17,204 nucleotides of DNA from positions 1 through 17,204 of the forward strand of contig CBFGSX010000026.1 in assembly GCA_965651535.1 (NCBI GenBank). Direction: 5' to 3'. The position numbers were made by a program, and so were the translations under genes. Position 1 is the stretch's first letter; each line of letters begins with the position of its first letter. Below the pieces are notes generated by a model. The model was given only the letters and a program-made list of their open reading frames with translations. It made no database searches and was not told the origin of the DNA. This document shows, piece by piece, positions 14,559-17,204 of the stretch. Origin of the DNA: JAQGJA01 sp965651535 (GTDB taxonomy: Bacteria; Pseudomonadota; Alphaproteobacteria; Micavibrionales; SZUA-601).

Positions 14559-16279
14559 GGCAGCAATCCGGGCTTGGGTTTATCGGCGGTGCGCGGTTTT
14601 TTCTCGCGCTTGAAGCTCCATTTGACGACCGTCTCGCGGTCGGTGCTGTGACCCGTCAGGACAATCTGCATGGTTGATTTCGACGCCTCGCCGGGCTGCG
14701 GGTGATAAAGGCTTTCCTCCAGAGACAGCTGCGCGCCGGAACAGCGGAAGCGCCACCCCGCACCCGAGCGCAGACGCAGCAGCACGGCGGCATTGTTGCC
14801 CGTCAGCGACGCGCGCACATCGGGGTGCAGGTGGAATCGAATGGCAAAGGGATGGCCCGCCGTCCCGACCAGCGTGTCCTGTCCGCGGAAATCTTCGCCG
14901 CCATCGCCTAAGTAAAGCTGGCGCGTGTGCAAAACACCCAAAGCGGTGTGATAGCCGTCATGGGTGGCGGCGACGAGCATTTGCTCGCGCGTCGACTCCT
15001 CGTGCAGGTGGATGGTCTTGGGTGCGCGCACGATACCGCCATCGGGACGCAGGCCCACAGCGTTGGTGTTGGCGACGGTCAAAGCGGAATGTGCGGCGGT
15101 TTGGCGCAGGGCGAAGCCCATCGGGTTGAGCTTGGACAGGCTGCCGGCATGGCCGCAATTCACGACGACGCGTTCGCGCGCGACGGAAAACTCAAAAGCC
15201 AGCGGCGCGGCATGGATTTGCGCGGCGTAAAAATTCTCCGGCGGCGTGCCGACATCGAACAGCACCAGCGAACGACCCAGATTGAGGCGTTCGTAACCGG
15301 TATGCGGCGCCGAGGCTGCGGTTTTTCCGGCGGCGTGCGCCTGTTGCAGGATCATTTCAAAACGCTGCACATCGCCTTCGGACGCGCCGTTGAACAGCGT
15401 CAGCGCGCCGTCGCCGTGGCGGTAAAAACGCAGGATCGGCGCCATGGCGTGAATGGTGGCGTGCAGAATATCCGGCACGGCCAGCCCCGCGCCGCGCAGC
15501 GCCGCGCGAATGTCGATCAGGTGGCATAAGACTTGCGCGTGCGTCGACGGGTTGCGCTCGATATGGCCGCCATCGGGCAGGATCTGCGCGCGCAGCTCGT
15601 CATGCAAAAGGGTCAAAGCCTGGAACAGGCGCGTCTGCTGCTGCGGCAAAGCCAGACAGCTATAGATCCATCCGCGCAAGGCGGCGATCAGCGCCGCGCC
15701 CTTGACGTTGCCGGGCAAAGCGCGGCCCAGATAGCGCGATTGTTTCTGGATGGCGGCAAAGACCGTCTGGCGGTATCCGTCATCGGCGCTGCCGAGGAAG
15801 AAATCATGCAGACCGATCCACGAAGCCAGCCGCGTGCCGACAATATCGGGCCGCCAGGCGACGGCGTCCCAGCGTTTGTGGTGCTGGAGCCAGTCGCGCA
15901 CAAGACCGCGCGCCGCCAGCCGCGCCGCGTCGCCGCCCAGACTGCGCAGATCGCGCAGCCACTCAAAGCCGTGCAGAGCGGAAAGAAAATCCGGGTTGGC
16001 GCCGTCGGGTTTCCACGGCGCGGGATCGCCTTGGAAGCTTTGTCCGGCGAAATTGAATTTGCCCGCGACGATCTGGCGGCCCGAAGCGGCGGAGCCTCCC
16101 CACGGGTCGGGCGGCGTCACGGCCAGACGGTCGGGCGTTTTCGGCCCGAAAAAAACCGCCAGCACCGGATGATCGGCGATGATCTGCCACAAAGTCGGCT
16201 TGGGCGGTTTCTTGGCCGATTTACGAACGGCCGTGGTGCGGCGCAAGGCAGCGGACGGGGCGGGGCGTTTTTCGGTCAT
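14555..16279 (-). CDS. Heparinase II/III family protein (alphaproteobacterial, rpe-linked)
   Basis: This 574-residue protein has an N-terminal alpha/alpha-toroid region and a C-terminal beta-sandwich, as in heparinase II/III-like polysaccharide lyases. Landmarks are HGFEWLRDL (103-111), DGGHIERNPSTH (236-247), LFNGASEGD (295-303), GYERLNLGRSLVLFDVG (328-344), AHSALTVANTNA (396-407), FAIRFHLHPDVRASL and LSLEESLY. Proteins of this type commonly sit beside rpe in alphaproteobacteria, and their substrate is not established. The N-terminal 30 residues are Lys/Arg/Pro-rich, with no clear signal peptide, so a cytoplasmic location is possible, unlike true exported lyases. The start overlaps the rpe stop by 4 bases (ATGA) and the stop overlaps the sppA start by 4 bases. 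A role in peptidoglycan or capsule turnover is only a guess. Here sppA follows where I would expect purH in many relatives. Confidence 0.9.
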   Translation of the reverse strand: MTEKRPAPSAALRRTTAVRKSAKKPPKPTLWQIIADHPVLAVFFGPKTPDRLAVTPPDPWGGSAASGRQIVAGKFNFAGQSFQGDPAPWKPDGANPDFLSALHGFEWLRDLRSLGGDAARLAARGLVRDWLQHHKRWDAVAWRPDIVGTRLASWIGLHDFFLGSADDGYRQTVFAAIQKQSRYLGRALPGNVKGAALIAALRGWIYSCLALPQQQTRLFQALTLLHDELRAQILPDGGHIERNPSTHAQVLCHLIDIRAALRGAGLAVPDILHATIHAMAPILRFYRHGDGALTLFNGASEGDVQRFEMILQQAHAAGKTAASAPHTGYERLNLGRSLVLFDVGTPPENFYAAQIHAAPLAFEFSVARERVVVNCGHAGSLSKLNPMGFALRQTAAHSALTVANTNAVGLRPDGGIVRAPKTIHLHEESTREQMLVAATHDGYHTALGVLHTRQLYLGDGGEDFRGQDTLVGTAGHPFAIRFHLHPDVRASLTGNNAAVLLRLRSGAGWRFRCSGAQLSLEESLYHPQPGEASKSTMQIVLTGHSTDRETVVKWSFKREKKPRTADKPKPGLLP

Positions 16280-16920
16280 GCCGCGCCCCCTTGTCTCAAA
16301 TTCGTGAACGCGCCGCCGAACAGCGCGCTGCCGCTGACCAGCGTGGTCGCACCGGCGGCGATGGCGCGCGGCGCGGTTTCGTTGTTGATGCCGCCGTCGA
16401 CCATGATGTCGAGGGCGGGGAATTGATGCTTGAGCGCGGCGGCCTTGCGGATTTTGTCCGTCACGTCGATGAAATCCTGTCCGCCGAAGCCGGGCTTGAC
16501 GCTCATGATCAAAATGCGGTCGAGAAGCGCGAAGGTCTCGGCGGCGATCGCCTCGAAAGGCGTTTCGGGATTGAGGACAAGCCCCGCCCCCAATTTACGG
16601 TCGCGGATTTTTTTCAGATTGCCCGCCAGATCGCCTGTCGATTCAAGATGGATGCTGATGCTGTCGGCGCCCGCCTCGGCAAAGGCGTCGATCCAGCTTG
16701 AAGGGTTTGTGACCATCAGATGCGCGTCAAAGGGCAGCGTCGTCACCTTGCGCAAATCGCGCATAATGGCCGGGCCGAAGGTCAGGTTGGGGACGAAATG
16801 CCCGTCCATGATGTCCCAATGGAAAAGGTCGACGCCCACGCGCTCGATCTCGCGCAGATCGTCTTCAAGACGCGCGAAATTGGCGGCCATAACCGATGCG
16901 GCGATGCGAACGGAAGTCAT
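16276..16920 (-). CDS. rpe: Ribulose-phosphate 3-epimerase
   Basis: This 214-residue TIM-barrel enzyme interconverts ribulose 5-phosphate and xylulose 5-phosphate in the pentose phosphate pathway. The metal and catalytic residues of the family are present: Ser9, His34, Asp36 and Met38 in HWDIMDGHFVPN, His67 in PFDAHLMV, and Asp175 in MVDGGINNETAP. The phosphate-binding GSALFG follows. The usual PSILSADF motif reads ASVMAANF, a mild deviation. The ATG at 16920 is chosen because it puts the first strand at the N-terminus. An AAGGAG (16922-16927) lies only 1 base before it, which is unusually close. A GTG at 16962 is in frame but would add 14 non-conserved residues. It is the first gene of the three-gene operon and lies 166 bp after the ETF-QO gene on the same strand. 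Confidence 0.95.
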   Translation of the reverse strand: MTSVRIAASVMAANFARLEDDLREIERVGVDLFHWDIMDGHFVPNLTFGPAIMRDLRKVTTLPFDAHLMVTNPSSWIDAFAEAGADSISIHLESTGDLAGNLKKIRDRKLGAGLVLNPETPFEAIAAETFALLDRILIMSVKPGFGGQDFIDVTDKIRKAAALKHQFPALDIMVDGGINNETAPRAIAAGATTLVSGSALFGGAFTNLRQGGAA

Positions 16921-16921
16921 G

Positions 16922-16927
16922 CTCCTT
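16922..16927 (-). promoter_or_regulatory. Oddly spaced Shine-Dalgarno of rpe
   Basis: On the minus strand AAGGAG is separated from the chosen ATG by a single C, where 5-9 bases are usual. This leaves the start of rpe less certain than the rest of the gene. Confidence 0.45.
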
Positions 16928-16995
16928 TTTACCCGCCGCCCGCCGAAATGAAAAGCCCTCACCCCCTGTTTTAAGGGGTAAATTCAGGAAAAAAC

Positions 16996-17075
16996 CGTCA
17001 TTCCCGCGCAAGCGGGACTCCAGTAAAAAAACGATGATTTTATGTTGCCCGATCCCCGCCTGCTCGGGGATGACG
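16996..17075. repeat. 80-bp inverted-repeat element (CGTCATTCCCG type) between ETF-QO and rpe
   Basis: The ends CGTCATTCCCG (16996-17006) and CGGGGATGACG (17065-17075) are inverted repeats matching at 10 of 11 positions. Inside are two hairpins: TCCCGC/GCGGGA (17002-17007 and 17012-17017, loop of 4) and ATCCCCG/CGGGGAT (17052-17058 and 17065-17071, loop of 6). Elements with a CGTCATTCCCGCG...GGGGATGACG outline are widespread interspersed repeats in proteobacteria and look like small non-coding mobile elements. No gene is inside. It could act as terminator for ETF-QO transcription. Confidence 0.75.
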
Positions 17076-17086
17076 TATGGGGGAAA

Positions 17087-17204
17087 TTACATCCCCGTAT
17101 AGCGCGGGCCGCCGCCCCCTTCGGGGGTCGTCCAGTCGATATTCTGGGTGGGGTCCTTGATATCGCAGGTTTTGCAGTGGACGCAGTTCTGGGCGTTGAT
17201 CTGC
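17087..17204 (-). CDS. Electron transfer flavoprotein-ubiquinone oxidoreductase, C-terminal end only
   Basis: The last 38 codons on the minus strand end at a TAA (17089-17087). They read QINAQNCVHCKTCDIKDPTQ, then NIDW and TPEGGGGPRYTGM. This is the conserved end of ETF-QO, which passes electrons from electron transfer flavoprotein to ubiquinone at the inner membrane. Three cysteines of the [4Fe-4S] cluster, C-V-H-C-K-T-C, are visible; the fourth lies upstream, outside the window. The match is short but distinctive, especially DIKDP and PEGGGGP. The gene enters from the right edge and stops 166 bp before rpe on the same strand. Confidence 0.92.
   Translation of the reverse strand, partial: QINAQNCVHCKTCDIKDPTQNIDWTTPEGGGGPRYTGM

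Noticed and set aside
15533..16426. Plus-strand open frame of 297 codons over the heparinase-like and rpe genes
   Set aside because: It crosses the junction of two well-supported minus-strand genes and shows no family signature.

Overview
The window looks like a chromosomal segment of an alphaproteobacterium. It is GC-rich. It carries dnaA, dnaN and recF, an rpe gene joined to the heparinase II/III-like gene that often follows rpe in this class, and the C-terminus of an ETF-ubiquinone oxidoreductase. The spacer before dnaN also holds TTAA-N7-TTAA motifs of the kind bound by the alphaproteobacterial cell-cycle regulator CtrA. I cannot assign a genus; an unusual Rhodospirillales- or Micavibrio-like lineage would fit, but that is a guess.

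Layout. (1) 1-1363, minus strand: the N-terminal two thirds of an oligopeptidase B gene that runs off the left edge. (2) 1497-7411, plus strand: a complete tripartite efflux operon of periplasmic adaptor, MexF-like RND pump and outer-membrane lipoprotein channel, with a pair of REP-like palindromes between adaptor and pump. (3) 7412-12850, plus strand: a replication block of dnaA, three small lipoprotein genes, dnaN and recF. The lipoprotein genes are visibly poorer in GC than their neighbours. (4) 12840-16920, minus strand: an rpe, heparinase-like protein, sppA operon with ATGA stop-start overlaps, whose end overlaps the end of recF by 11 bp. (5) 16921-17086: a spacer with an 80-bp inverted-repeat element. 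(6) 17087-17204, minus strand: the 3' end of the ETF-QO gene.

How the genes work together. The efflux operon encodes all three parts of a drug or solvent pump, with no local regulator. DnaA loads the replication machinery, DnaN is the sliding clamp and RecF handles gaps and stalled forks. A perfect DnaA box before dnaA suggests autoregulation, and three TTAA blocks spaced exactly 11 bp apart before dnaN suggest CtrA control of the clamp gene. The three lipoproteins between dnaA and dnaN (one BamE-like with an inserted glycine-zipper segment, then two diverged tandem paralogues) have no obvious link to replication and are the least explained part of the window. The minus-strand operon joins central carbon metabolism (Rpe) to a heparinase-fold protein and a membrane signal-peptide peptidase.

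No tRNA, rRNA, CRISPR array, transposase or phage gene was seen, and no gene-free stretch exceeds 300 bases. I found no wholly new multi-gene system. The lipoprotein cassette and the phased TTAA array are the best candidates for follow-up.
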